In this document: positions 8,831 to 18,017 of the stretch, one piece after another
How positions within the stretch are numbered: position 1 is the first letter of the stretch
How the letters are laid out: each line of letters begins with the position of its first letter
Assembly (NCBI GenBank): GCA_963676345.2
Contig: CAXXTS010000003.1
Coordinates: 1 to 64,000, forward strand
Direction of reading: 5' to 3'
Source of the DNA: G963665925 sp963676345
GTDB taxonomy: Bacteria > Bacillota > Clostridia > Peptostreptococcales > Acidaminobacteraceae
Length of the DNA: 64,000 nt
Notes under the pieces: generated by a model
The model's input: only the letters and a program-made list of their open reading frames with translations
Told to the model about the DNA's origin: nothing
Database searches by the model: none
Program-made: the position numbers and the translations under genes

Positions 8831-11800
8831 TTAATATGTGGAAAGTCTTACATTTGCATCCGGATGTGTCTTGTTTACAGAACGCACAACGCCGTTTAGC
8901 TGTGATGATGAGAAAACATTTCTTCTCACTTGTATTGTGAGAGATTTAAGATTTTCAATATCAGCCAGTTGCTTGAGCTGCTCGATATCTTGTGCGAAGG
9001 ATACATCGACCTTTAGGCTTTCTATTTGTGGATTTTCAATATAAGACATGTTTTTTATGAGTGTCTTACTTGATATATTAAGCGTTTTCAGGTTTTTTAA
9101 CTCATTAACACCAACAAGTTCATCGTATTCCCCACAGTTGCTTAGAGTTAAAGTTTCAAGAGCGGGTAAATGAGTGGTTATGTCCAAATTACCATCTTCA
9201 CTTATAAAGTCACTAAAGAAAATATACAAATCTGTCAGACCTGTAAAGTTTGCAAATTGACTGGAATCTTCAACAGTACAATCATACATTTCAATGTATG
9301 TTACAGAATCAATGCTTCCAGTACCGAATTGATCTTTTATTACAGAACTTTCAATTGTTATTTCCTCAACACTGCTGAGGTCCTGAATAACGCTTAAGTC
9401 TTCGCCACCAGTCATGTCATATAAGCGAATGCGTTTTAGATTAGGGAACTCAACCAGTTTGCTGACGTCATCAATTCTTTGCAGTTTAACAGAAGTGGTT
9501 TTTTCAGCCCTGCCTTTTAGGATAATTGAGTCTAAGTACATTGAGGATGTATATTCGCTCGGACTGATTTCAGCGAGCTCAGCAGCTCTTTTTTCGTCAG
9601 CCTCGCGCTTGGCTTGGGCATCAGCCTTAGCATCGGCTTCTGCTTTTAACTGGGCAGGGTCGGGTTCAGGTAAGTCAACATAGTCGCGTACAAAGAAACC
9701 ACCTGCGAAGGCACCTGTCATAAGAACAAGCACACCCAAAACTGCCAATAGGCGTTTGAATCCAGATTTTTTTTCTTTAGATTTTTTTTGTTTTTTCTTC
9801 TTCTTCTTTTTCTTTTTAGGTTCAGGTTCAGCAGGTTTTTCAAGTATGTCCTCAGCATAGTTTTCAAGTTCGTCCAAAGATGCTTCATCAACAGGGGGGG
9901 CAGGTTCAACCTGTGGTGCACTGTCTGGTTTTTCGATTATCTCGGGAGTCTGCTCAAGCACTTCTTCGGATTCTATAGACTCATTTGACTCCGTGTCTGG
10001 ACTCAATTGATTTACTGCGTCACTTGATTTTCTTTTTCTTGAAAATGGCTTTTTAATAAGGCGTATTATCAAATTGAAAATGTTAACTTTTTTCTTTTTC
10101 TCAGAGATTAAATCACTTTCATCAGGTGTATCAGAATTAAATACGTCTGTGCCGAGTCCTATTTTTTCAGCTTCAGGGCGGTCATCCTCATCTACTGATT
10201 CAGAATCAAGTTCAGGTACTGTATTATCTTCTTTTGTATCGTCTTCTTCGCTTTCCGATGATTCGGTCTCTATGTCTTCAACTTCTTCAACGGGTGTTAC
10301 GGTCTCATCTTCGCTTTGCTCAGACTCTGGGACTTCTTCTGTATCATCAGTATCTGTTTCTGTAGCTTCATCGGAGTCGACAGGTATATCTTGGGAGTCA
10401 TTTGTAGGTTCGTTAGGTTCTGAGTCTGAATTTTTCTCCGTATTTGAAGGTTTATTTTCTTCAGATTCATCTAGGGTCTCTTCGGCACTATCAGCGCTTT
10501 CTTGCGCATCAAATAAAGCCGCAATTTCGTCTTGAGAAAGTGCACCATCGGATTCTGAATCTGGTTCAGAAGAGTCAATGGATATATCTTCCGGTTCACT
10601 AGAGTCATCAGCAAGGTCTTCAACCGTATCTTCGGCAGATTCCTGAGCCACTAAGTTGGCAATTTCCTCCGGTGTCATCATCCTATTCGGATCAGCATCT
10701 GGTTGAGGCTCAGGTGTTTCCTCGGGTTCACTAGAGTCATCAGCAAGGTCCTCAACCGTATCTTCGGCAGATTCCTGAGCCACTAGATTAGCGATTTCCT
10801 CCGGTGTCATCATTCTATTTGGATCAGCATCTGGTTGAGGCTCAGGTGTTTCCTCAGGTTCACTAGAGTCATCTAAAATTTCTTCAGTAACGTCTTTAGT
10901 GATTTCCTCATTACTTTCGGCTTCAAATAGGGCAGAAATATCGTCTTGAGAGAGCATGCCATCAGAAGAAGCGTCTTGTTCTGCGGATGCTTCGGTATTG
11001 TCCTCAGGCTCATCAGCTTCAGAAGCTTCTTCGACTTCTTCCTCAGCAGATTGTTGCGCCACCAAGTTGGCGATTTCTTCCGGTGTCATCATTCTATTCG
11101 GATCAGCATCTGGTTGAGGCTCAGGTGTTTCCTCAGGTTCACTAGGCTCATCTAAAACGTCTTCGGCAACTTCCTCATTATTTTCGGCTTCAAATAGGGC
11201 AGAAATATCGTCCTGAGAAAGCATGCCATCAGAAGAAGCGTCTTGTTCTGCGGATGCTTCGGCATTGTCTTCAGGCTCATCAGCTTCAGAAGCCTCTTCG
11301 ACTTCTTCCTCTTCCTCAGCAGATTCCTGAGCCACTAGATTAGCGATTTCCTCCGGTGTCATCATTCTATTTGGATCAGCATCTGGTTGAGGCTCGGATG
11401 TTTCTTCCGGTTCACTAGGCTCATCTAAAAATTCTTCGGCAACTTCCTCATTACTTTCAGCTTCAAATAGGGCAGAAATATCGTCTTGAGAGAGCATGCT
11501 ATCAGAAGAAGCGTCTTGTTCTGCGGATGCTTCGGTATTGTCTTCAGGCTCATCAGCTTCAGAAGCTTCTTCGACTTTTTCCTCTTCCTCAGCAGATTGT
11601 TGCGCCACCAAGTTGGCGATTTCTTCCGGTGTCATCATCCGATTCGGATCAGCATCTGGTTGAGGCTCCGCTGTATCCTCGGGTTCACTAGGCTCTTCTA
11701 AAACTTCTTCGGAAACGTCTTCAGCAACGGCCTCATTACTTTCAGCTTCAAATAAAGCAGAAATATCGTCTTGAGAGAGCATGCCATCAGAAGAAGCGTC

Positions 11801-14800
11801 TTGTTCTGCGGATGCTTCGGTATTGTCCTCAGGCTCATCAGCTTCAGAAGCTTCTTCGACTTCTTCCTCAGCAGATTGTTGCGCCACCAAGTTGGCGATT
11901 TCCTCCGGTGTCATCATTCTATTTGGATCAGCATCTGGTTGAGGCTCAGGTGTTTCCTCAGGTTCACTAGAGTCATCTAAAATTTCTTCAGTAACGTCTT
12001 TAGTAATTTCCTCATTATTTTCGGCTTCAAATAAGGCAGAAATATCGTCTTGAGAGAGCATGCCATCAGAAGAAGCGTCTTGTTCTGCGGATGCTTCGGT
12101 ATTGTCCTCAGGCTCATCAGCTTCAGAAGCTTCTTCGACTTCTTCCTCAGCAGATTGTTGCGCCACCAAGTTGGCGATTTCTTCTGGTGTCATCATTCTA
12201 TTTGGATCAGCATCTGGTTGAGGCTCAGGTGTTTCCTCGGGTTCACTAGGTTCTTCTAAAACATCTTCGGAAACGTCTTCAGCAACGGCCTCATTACTTT
12301 CAGCTTCAAATAAAGCAGAAATATCGTCCTGAGAAAGCATGCCATCAGAAGAAGCGTCTTGTTCAGCGGATGCTTCGGCATTGTCTTCAGGCTCATCAGC
12401 TTGAGAGGCCTCTTCGACTTTTTCCTCTTCCTCAGCAGATTGTTGAGCCACTAAGTTGGCGATTTCTTCCGGTGTCATCATTCTATTCGGATCAGCATCT
12501 GGTTGAGGCTCAGGTGTTTCCTCAGGGTCACTAGGCTCATCTAAAACGTCTTCGGCAACTTCCTCAGTAACTTCCTCATTATTTTCGGCTTCAAATAGGG
12601 CAGAAATATCGTCTTGAGAGAGCATGCCATCAGAAGAAGCGTCTTGTTCAGCGGATGCTTCGGCATTGTCTTCAGGCTCATCAGCTTCAGAGGCCTCTTC
12701 GACTTCTTCCTCAGCAGATTGTTGCGCCACCAAGTTGGCGATTTCCTCCGGTGTCATCACTCTATTTGGATCAGCATCTGGTTGAGACTCAGGTGTTTCA
12801 TCAGGTTCACTAGGCTCATCTAAAACTTCCGCGGCAACTTCCTCATTACTTTCAGCTTCAAATAAAGCAGAAATATCGTCTTGAGAAAGCATGCCATCAG
12901 AAGAAGCGTCTTGCTCTACGGATGCTTCGGCATTGTCTTCAGGCTCATCAGCTTCAGAAGCTTCTTCGACTTTTTCCTCAGCAGATTGTTGCGCCACCAA
13001 GTTGGCGATTTCTTCCGGTGTCATCATTCTATTCGGATCAGCATCTGGTTGAGGCTCAGGTGTTTCCTCAGGTTCACTAGGCTCATCTAAAACGTCTTCA
13101 ACAACTTCCGCGGCAACTTCCTCATTACTTTCAGCTTCAAATAGGGCAGAAATATCGTCTTGAGAAAGCATGCCATCAGAAGAAGCGTCTTGCTCTACGG
13201 ATGCTTCGGCATTGTCTTCAGGCTCATCAGCTTCAGAAGCTTCTTCCTCAGCAGATTGTTGCGCCACCAAGTTGGCGATTTCTTCCGGTGTCATCATTCT
13301 ATTTGGATCAGCATCTGGTTGAGGCTCAGGTGTTTCCTCAGGTTCACTAGGTTCTTCTAAAACTTCTTCGGAAACGTCTTCAGCAACGGCCTCATTACTT
13401 TCAGCTTCAAATAAAGCAGAAATATCGTCCTGAGAAAGCATGCCATCAGAAGAAGTGTCTTGTTCTGCGGATGCTTCGGTATTGTCCTCAGGCTCATCAG
13501 CTTCAGAAGCTTCTTCGACTTCTTCCTCTTCCTCAGCAGATTGTTGCGCCACTAAATTGGCGATTTCTTCCGGTGTCATCATCCTATTCGGGTCAGCGCC
13601 TGGTTGAGACTCAGGTGTTTCCTCGGGTTCACTAGGTTCTTCTAAAACTTCTTTGGAAACGTCTTCAGCAACGGCCTCATTACTTTCAGCTTCAAATAAA
13701 GCAGAAATATCGTCTTGAGAAAGCATGCCATCAGAAGAAGCGTCTTGTTCTGCGGATGCTTCGGCATTTTCTTCAGGCTCATTAGCTTCAGAAGCCTCTT
13801 CGACTTTTTCCTCAGCAGATTGTTGCGCCACTAAGTTGGCAATTTCCTCCGGTGTCATCATCCTATTCGGGTCAGCGTCTGGTTGAGGCTCAGGTGTTTC
13901 CTCGGGTTCACTAGGCTCTTCTAAAACGTCTTCAGCAACGTCCTCATTATTTTCAGCTTCAAATAAAGCAGAAATATCGTCCTGAGAAAGCATGCCATCA
14001 GAAGAAGCGTCTTGTTCTGCGGATGCTTCGGTATTGTCCTCAGGCTCATCAGCTTCAGAAGCTTCTTCGACTTCTTCCTCTTCCTCAGCAGATTGTTGCG
14101 CCACTAAATTGGCGATTTCTTCCGGTGTCATCATCCGATTCGGGTCAGCATCTGGTTGAGGCTCAGCTGTTTCCTCGGGTTCACTAGGTTCTTCTAAAAC
14201 TTCTTCGGAAACGTCTTCAGCAACGGCCTCATTACTTTCAGCTTCAAATAAAGCAGAAATATCGTCTTGAGAAAGCATGCCATCAGAAGAAGCGTCTTGT
14301 TCTGCGGATGCTTCGGCATTTTCTTCAGGCTCATTAGCTTCAGAAGCCTCTTCGACTTTTTCCTCAGCAGATTGTTGCGCCACCAAGTTGGCGATTTCTT
14401 CCGGTGTCATCATTCTATTCGGATCAGCATCTGGTTGAGGCTCAGCTGTTTCCTCAGGTTCACTAGGCTCATCTAAAACGTCTTCGGCAACTTCCTCATT
14501 ATTTTCGGCTTCAAATAAGGCAGAAATATCGTCTTGAGAGAGCATGCCATCAGAAGAAGCGTCTTGTTCTGCGGATGCTTCGGTATTGTCTTCAGGCTCA
14601 TCAGCTTCAGAAGCTTCTTCGACTGTTTCCTCTTCCTCAGCAGATTGTTGAGCTACCAAGTTGGCGATTTCTTCCGGTGTCATCATCCTATTCGGGTTAG
14701 CATCTGGTTCAGATTCTGTTGTTTCTTCCGTTTCACTAGGCTCATCTAAAACTTCTTCGGAAACGTCTTCAGTAACGTCCTCATTATTTTCGGCTTCAAA

Positions 14801-15037
14801 TAGGGCAGAAATATCGTCCTGAGAAAGCATGCCATCCGAAGAAGCGTCTTGTTCTGCAGGACCGTCGGTGGCAGAGCTAGGCGTTTCAGACTCAGTATTC
14901 TCCTCAGTAGATTGCTTGGCAACTAAGTTCGCAATTTCTTCAGGAGTCATTATTCTATTTGGATCAGATTTTGGGTTTTCTGTAGTTTTATTTTCCGATT
15001 GATCTGTTTTTTGATTTGCATCTTTATTATCTTCCAA
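8831..15037 (-). CDS. Giant acidic membrane protein with 33 FliM/FliY-like peptides and a C-terminal LRR domain
   Basis: About 2068 residues. Residues ~30-1505 are 15 near-identical modules of 89-95 residues plus divergent ends. Each module has one MTPEEIANLVAQQS and one GMLSQDDISALFEAE peptide in a Glu/Asp/Pro/Ser-rich linker; I count 17 and 16 copies. Both fit the (L/M)(S/T)(Q/P)(D/E)(D/E)IxxL pattern of the N-terminal peptides of FliM and FliY (e.g. LSQxEIDALL), which bind phosphorylated CheY. An acidic linker, two lysine-rich patches and one membrane segment follow (~1765-1785, LLAVLGVLVLMTGAFAGGFF); positive charges before it put the N-terminus inside. Residues ~1810-2068 look like degenerate leucine-rich repeats and should be extracellular. 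The start is probably TTG at 15037, eight bases after AAGGAG; a GTG at 15046 abuts that site too closely. Chemoreceptor genes flank it on the same strand. Function is inferred, not shown. Confidence 0.8.
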   Translation of the reverse strand: MEDNKDANQKTDQSENKTTENPKSDPNRIMTPEEIANLVAKQSTEENTESETPSSATDGPAEQDASSDGMLSQDDISALFEAENNEDVTEDVSEEVLDEPSETEETTESEPDANPNRMMTPEEIANLVAQQSAEEEETVEEASEADEPEDNTEASAEQDASSDGMLSQDDISALFEAENNEEVAEDVLDEPSEPEETAEPQPDADPNRMMTPEEIANLVAQQSAEEKVEEASEANEPEENAEASAEQDASSDGMLSQDDISALFEAESNEAVAEDVSEEVLEEPSEPEETAEPQPDADPNRMMTPEEIANLVAQQSAEEEEEVEEASEADEPEDNTEASAEQDASSDGMLSQDDISALFEAENNEDVAEDVLEEPSEPEETPEPQPDADPNRMMTPEEIANLVAQQSAEEKVEEASEANEPEENAEASAEQDASSDGMLSQDDISALFEAESNEAVAEDVSKEVLEEPSEPEETPESQPGADPNRMMTPEEIANLVAQQSAEEEEEVEEASEADEPEDNTEASAEQDTSSDGMLSQDDISALFEAESNEAVAEDVSEEVLEEPSEPEETPEPQPDADPNRMMTPEEIANLVAQQSAEEEASEADEPEDNAEASVEQDASSDGMLSQDDISALFEAESNEEVAAEVVEDVLDEPSEPEETPEPQPDADPNRMMTPEEIANLVAQQSAEEKVEEASEADEPEDNAEASVEQDASSDGMLSQDDISALFEAESNEEVAAEVLDEPSEPDETPESQPDADPNRVMTPEEIANLVAQQSAEEEVEEASEADEPEDNAEASAEQDASSDGMLSQDDISALFEAENNEEVTEEVAEDVLDEPSDPEETPEPQPDADPNRMMTPEEIANLVAQQSAEEEEKVEEASQADEPEDNAEASAEQDASSDGMLSQDDISALFEAESNEAVAEDVSEDVLEEPSEPEETPEPQPDADPNRMMTPEEIANLVAQQSAEEEVEEASEADEPEDNTEASAEQDASSDGMLSQDDISALFEAENNEEITKDVTEEILDDSSEPEETPEPQPDADPNRMMTPEEIANLVAQQSAEEEVEEASEADEPEDNTEASAEQDASSDGMLSQDDISALFEAESNEAVAEDVSEEVLEEPSEPEDTAEPQPDADPNRMMTPEEIANLVAQQSAEEEEKVEEASEADEPEDNTEASAEQDASSDSMLSQDDISALFEAESNEEVAEEFLDEPSEPEETSEPQPDADPNRMMTPEEIANLVAQESAEEEEEVEEASEADEPEDNAEASAEQDASSDGMLSQDDISALFEAENNEEVAEDVLDEPSEPEETPEPQPDADPNRMMTPEEIANLVAQQSAEEEVEEASEADEPEDNTEASAEQDASSDGMLSQDDISALFEAESNEEITKDVTEEILDDSSEPEETPEPQPDADPNRMMTPEEIANLVAQESAEDTVEDLADDSSEPEETPEPQPDADPNRMMTPEEIANLVAQESAEDTVEDLADDSSEPEDISIDSSEPDSESDGALSQDEIAALFDAQESADSAEETLDESEENKPSNTEKNSDSEPNEPTNDSQDIPVDSDEATETDTDDTEEVPESEQSEDETVTPVEEVEDIETESSESEEDDTKEDNTVPELDSESVDEDDRPEAEKIGLGTDVFNSDTPDESDLISEKKKKVNIFNLIIRLIKKPFSRKRKSSDAVNQLSPDTESNESIESEEVLEQTPEIIEKPDSAPQVEPAPPVDEASLDELENYAEDILEKPAEPEPKKKKKKKKKQKKSKEKKSGFKRLLAVLGVLVLMTGAFAGGFFVRDYVDLPEPDPAQLKAEADAKADAQAKREADEKRAAELAEISPSEYTSSMYLDSIILKGRAEKTTSVKLQRIDDVSKLVEFPNLKRIRLYDMTGGEDLSVIQDLSSVEEITIESSVIKDQFGTGSIDSVTYIEMYDCTVEDSSQFANFTGLTDLYIFFSDFISEDGNLDITTHLPALETLTLSNCGEYDELVGVNELKNLKTLNISSKTLIKNMSYIENPQIESLKVDVSFAQDIEQLKQLADIENLKSLTIQVRRNVFSSSQLNGVVRSVNKTHPDANVRLSTY
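10500..14960 (-). repeat. Tandem 267-285 bp coding repeats of the giant protein
   Basis: A landmark codon just before GAGAAAGCATGCC (or GAGAGAGCATGCC), read on the plus strand, recurs at 10946, 11216, 11486, 11771, 12050, 12335, 12614, 12881, 13160, 13430, 13715, 13982, 14267, 14534 and 14819. Spacings are 267, 270, 279 or 285 bp, always multiples of three. The two motif-coding segments are nearly invariant, while the acidic linkers vary in length by whole codons. The regular open frames on the plus strand across this array are antisense shadows. Confidence 0.95.
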
Positions 15038-15186
15038 GTCGAACACTCCTTATGAATCTAAAAATCTAGTGCTTTAGTGGCTATTAATATGTAGTGTATG
15101 ATTTCCTGTATGAGTTGTCATTTATGATATCATACCATTTTTAGGGTAGTGTACCAAAGAAGGGATATATGTAGCGCCGTCACTTT

Positions 15187-15531
15187 TTAATTTATTATTG
15201 TCATATGTATGTATTTGATTCCCACTAGTCTATTCATACCCTTCAAAGGGTTTAAAAACAGCAATTGTGTATGAATGATTGGAATTAATAGCTGGTGGTG
15301 TTTATAAGCATACTTAAAGGAGTTGTCGCAGAGTAATTTTCTAACGAAAGTTATTCCGTGACACTCTTTTTTTGTTTTTTGAGAGAATACCACCATTATT
15401 TCAGAAGTAGAGAGCGGAACTATTGCACTATCATCTTGCGCAATAACGCTTCTAAGATCAAATGGCAGAAGTAGCTGTTCTTCTACATGTTTGCTGTAAT
15501 AGTTTTTAAGTATTTTGTTGTTACTAGTCAT
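15187..15531 (-). CDS. Possible small hypothetical protein
   Basis: An open frame of about 114 residues from an ATG, or 119 from a TTG at 15546, in a 700-bp space between the giant protein gene and the second chemoreceptor. Neither start has a convincing ribosome binding site. No family is recognised. The composition (runs of I, L, H, K) is not clearly coding, though some stretches (LLLPFDLRSVIAQDDSAIVP, SEIMVVFS) look protein-like. It could be a decayed gene. Otherwise 15038-15739 shows only the upstream region of the giant gene and the terminator at 15674. Confidence 0.3.
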   Translation of the reverse strand: MTSNNKILKNYYSKHVEEQLLLPFDLRSVIAQDDSAIVPLSTSEIMVVFSQKTKKECHGITFVRKLLCDNSFKYAYKHHQLLIPIIHTQLLFLNPLKGMNRLVGIKYIHMTIIN

Positions 15532-15673
15532 AGTTACAATATACAACTCAGGTGGTTTCTTTTGAACCCGCCTGTAAGCTTTTTTTGATGGTTTTGGGGC
15601 CTGATTTCAAAGTGTGCTCTTTATAAAAAACAGGGATTTGTAAGTGTGAATTTGCAAATCTTTGTTTTACTTA

Positions 15674-15704
15674 TAAAAAAAGACTGTCGTTTTTCGACAG
15701 CCCT
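15674..15704 (-). terminator. Intrinsic terminator of the second chemoreceptor gene
   Basis: On the minus strand a short stem CTGTCG/CGACAG with an AAAAA loop, preceded by AAAAGGG and followed by a T7 run, lies about 36 bases beyond the stop codon at 15740. Confidence 0.75.
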
Positions 15705-15739
15705 TTTAAATGAAATATCATTGATTTTTTTTATAAATT

Positions 15740-17773
15740 CTATATTTGGAATTCACCTACGGAGTCTTTGAGCTTACGCATCATATCTTCCAAACTGTGG
15801 ATGGTTCTTGTGATTTCTTCTACTGAGGCAGTCTGTTCTTCGGTTGAAGCTGCAACTTCCTGTGAGTTAGATGCTGAGGCTTCTGAAGCGACCTCTACAT
15901 TAGAAATTTGTTCTTTAACTTGGTCAACAGCGGTGTTGATCATATCTGTTTTTTCCTTTAAGTCACTCATGTTCTCTTTTGTCAGGGTCACGCCACTTTC
16001 AATATCGTCAAAGGAATTTGATACTTGAATCAGCAACTGACTGCCCCTTTGAGATTCTTTGTGTCCTTCGCTGATGGCTCCAAGTGCTTTTTGAGAACTT
16101 ACTTGTGTTTTTTCAATGAGCAGCCTTATATTTTCAGTTGAAGTTCTGGATTCCTCGGCCAGCTTTCGAATCTCATCTGCTACTACAGCAAAACCACGGC
16201 CGTGTTCACCTGCACGTGCGGCCTCGATAGAGGCGTTCAGTGCCAAAAGGTTGGTTTGTTCAGCAATACCATTGATGATATCGATAATAGATCCGATCTG
16301 GTCTGCGATTTTTCCCATTTCTTGCATTTGTTCTGAAGCGCCATCAACGCTATTTTGGATACGTTTCATTTGATCAGACATCACACTCACATTATGCTGG
16401 GCTTCCTGAACGCTTGTATAGTTGCGGTTAGAGCCTGCAAGAACTGTGTCAGATGCGGATTGAACACGTTCGATGTTTAACAGGACATGATCAAGATTTT
16501 CAGAAGCGTCATTCGTTACAAGCACCTGCTGCTCTGCACCTTGCGCGACCTCTTGGGTTGCTAGGGCAATTTGCTCCGTAACCTCAGAAACCTGGGATGC
16601 TGTACCGGCAAGCAAGGCTGTGGAGTCGAAAACATCGCCCGTAATCTGATTTATGTCCGTAATCATGGCTCTAAGGCTTTGAATCATGTTATTGAATGAA
16701 TGTGCCATTTCACCTATTTCATCGGTTGAACGGATATCGATGGTGCTGTTCAGGTTGCCTGAGGCAGATGTCCTTGCGATTTCAGTAAGTCTTTTTAACG
16801 GTTTGAGTGCAAAGTGAATGAATATGTAAATGATAATCGCTGAAAGCAGCGTCAGCGAAAGCGCGATATAAGCAGATTGCATGATCATGGACTCAATATC
16901 GGCATCGAGTGATTCCAGCGAAATTCCAGCATTGATTACCCCTATAAATTCAGAGTCAATGAATAGAGGAATAAGACAGTCATAGGTATGTATCACTTGG
17001 CCCTTATACTCCCAGTCAAATTCTGACGAAACAGGCGCTTGTGTAGATAAAACCTTTTGAACATTTGCGTCCTCAGATAGGTCTAGACCAATACGCTCCT
17101 CAATATTGTGTGCAATTGCAACGGCATTTTTATCAACAATGAGCGCGTAGTTAATGGACGCGTCATGGACGCTTGAGTTAATTACCGCTTGGAAGTTTGT
17201 TGTTTTTTTAAGTTGCTCGATAACGTTTGCCTGAATGCCCACTTGAACAACATAGCCATTATTCAGTCGGGCGCCGCCGTACTTGTATTCTTTTCCATCA
17301 ACGGCACTGGTCCGAATAGGTTCAGAAATAAAGGCCTCCTGACCAGAGAAGAGCTTGTCAAGTGCGTGACCACTTGGATACTCATAGTTAAGATTACCAG
17401 GCATATTTGAGTAAATAATTTTTCTAGATGGGTCAGCGATGTTGATTTCAGAGATGTTGAGTTTCGTAGAAATTTGCTTTAGAGACTCTGAAGACAGGTC
17501 ACTATTTTGACCAATAAGATAAGAAAGGCTCGTCACTTTTTCTGAAAGCATTTCTTCTGTGATATTTTGAAATTCACTTGAGAAGTTAATCTGGTCAGCA
17601 ATTTCATGGACTTTGTTGAGGCCATTCAGTTGAGCTTCGCTAATTAGGCGTGCTTTTGTTTGTTTTACCAGAACCGTTGTCAGTGAAAATGATACAACGG
17701 TCAGTATGCAGACAATAACAAGTGTGAGCTTTGTCTTTAGACTTCTCATTTTTGGTTTAGATTTTTGTGTCAT
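15740..17773 (-). CDS. Methyl-accepting chemotaxis protein (Cache-type sensor)
   Basis: A 677-residue chemoreceptor. TM1 (TLVIVCILTVVSFSLTTVLV) is at residues ~15-35, a large extracellular alpha/beta region of ~260 residues fits a double-Cache ligand domain, and TM2 is at ~298-320. HAMP follows, then the signalling domain with NLLALNASIEAARAGEHGRG at ~510-530. It should signal to CheA/CheW. The start chosen (17773) has AAGGAG seven bases upstream; an in-frame start 12 codons earlier lacks one. A likely promoter lies at 17815-17843. It is the third chemotaxis-type gene on this strand together with the giant protein and the receptor at 6556, though each appears to be transcribed separately. Confidence 0.95.
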   Translation of the reverse strand: MTQKSKPKMRSLKTKLTLVIVCILTVVSFSLTTVLVKQTKARLISEAQLNGLNKVHEIADQINFSSEFQNITEEMLSEKVTSLSYLIGQNSDLSSESLKQISTKLNISEINIADPSRKIIYSNMPGNLNYEYPSGHALDKLFSGQEAFISEPIRTSAVDGKEYKYGGARLNNGYVVQVGIQANVIEQLKKTTNFQAVINSSVHDASINYALIVDKNAVAIAHNIEERIGLDLSEDANVQKVLSTQAPVSSEFDWEYKGQVIHTYDCLIPLFIDSEFIGVINAGISLESLDADIESMIMQSAYIALSLTLLSAIIIYIFIHFALKPLKRLTEIARTSASGNLNSTIDIRSTDEIGEMAHSFNNMIQSLRAMITDINQITGDVFDSTALLAGTASQVSEVTEQIALATQEVAQGAEQQVLVTNDASENLDHVLLNIERVQSASDTVLAGSNRNYTSVQEAQHNVSVMSDQMKRIQNSVDGASEQMQEMGKIADQIGSIIDIINGIAEQTNLLALNASIEAARAGEHGRGFAVVADEIRKLAEESRTSTENIRLLIEKTQVSSQKALGAISEGHKESQRGSQLLIQVSNSFDDIESGVTLTKENMSDLKEKTDMINTAVDQVKEQISNVEVASEASASNSQEVAASTEEQTASVEEITRTIHSLEDMMRKLKDSVGEFQI

Positions 17774-17814
17774 TGAATTCTCCTTGCTCCCCCCCGAGTA
17801 AACAGTCAAGGATA

Positions 17815-17843
17815 AGAATAAAGGTTGTAGAAAATCCTGTCAA
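17815..17843 (-). promoter_or_regulatory. Likely sigma-A promoter of the chemoreceptor gene
   Basis: On the minus strand TTGACA is followed after exactly 17 bases by TATTCT, ending 42 bases upstream of the start codon at 17773. A second TTGACA a few bases earlier could be an alternative -35 element. No sigma-28 (flagellar) promoter is evident. Confidence 0.6.
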
Positions 17844-17978
17844 TAATGTCAAAAACCTGACACGCGAGACTTTGTTGGAGTTTAAACGTTAATTAAGGCA
17901 TAAAAAAATAAATATTTTAATTTGAATTGTGAAATTTATAGCAATTCACCACACCTTTTTACAAGCGCTAGAACATGA

Positions 17979-17997
17979 TACAATAGAACAAACGTTC
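17979..17997 (+). promoter_or_regulatory. LexA (SOS) box overlapping the helicase promoter
   Basis: GAACAAACGTTC at 17986-17997 matches the Gram-positive LexA/DinR operator GAACRNRYGTTC at every defined position. It begins two bases after a -10-like TACAAT (17979-17984) and 21 bases upstream of the helicase start. This placement fits LexA repression relieved by DNA damage. Confidence 0.8.
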
Positions 17998-18017
17998 TGA
18001 GGTGAAGAGGTGGTAGT

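Noticed and set aside
10946..14749. Series of ~69-codon open frames on the plus strand, all reading alike (MREHAIRRSVLF...)
   Set aside because: They are antisense shadows of the giant protein's repeats, spaced exactly as the repeats are, with no ribosome binding sites.
8831..15037. Giant protein as a simple cell-surface adhesin
   Set aside because: There is no N-terminal signal peptide, and the lysine-rich patch before the single membrane segment places the repeats in the cytoplasm.
15038..15186. Cyclic-di-GMP riboswitch upstream of the giant protein
   Set aside because: I could not find the conserved GEMM core or its paired helices in this short leader.
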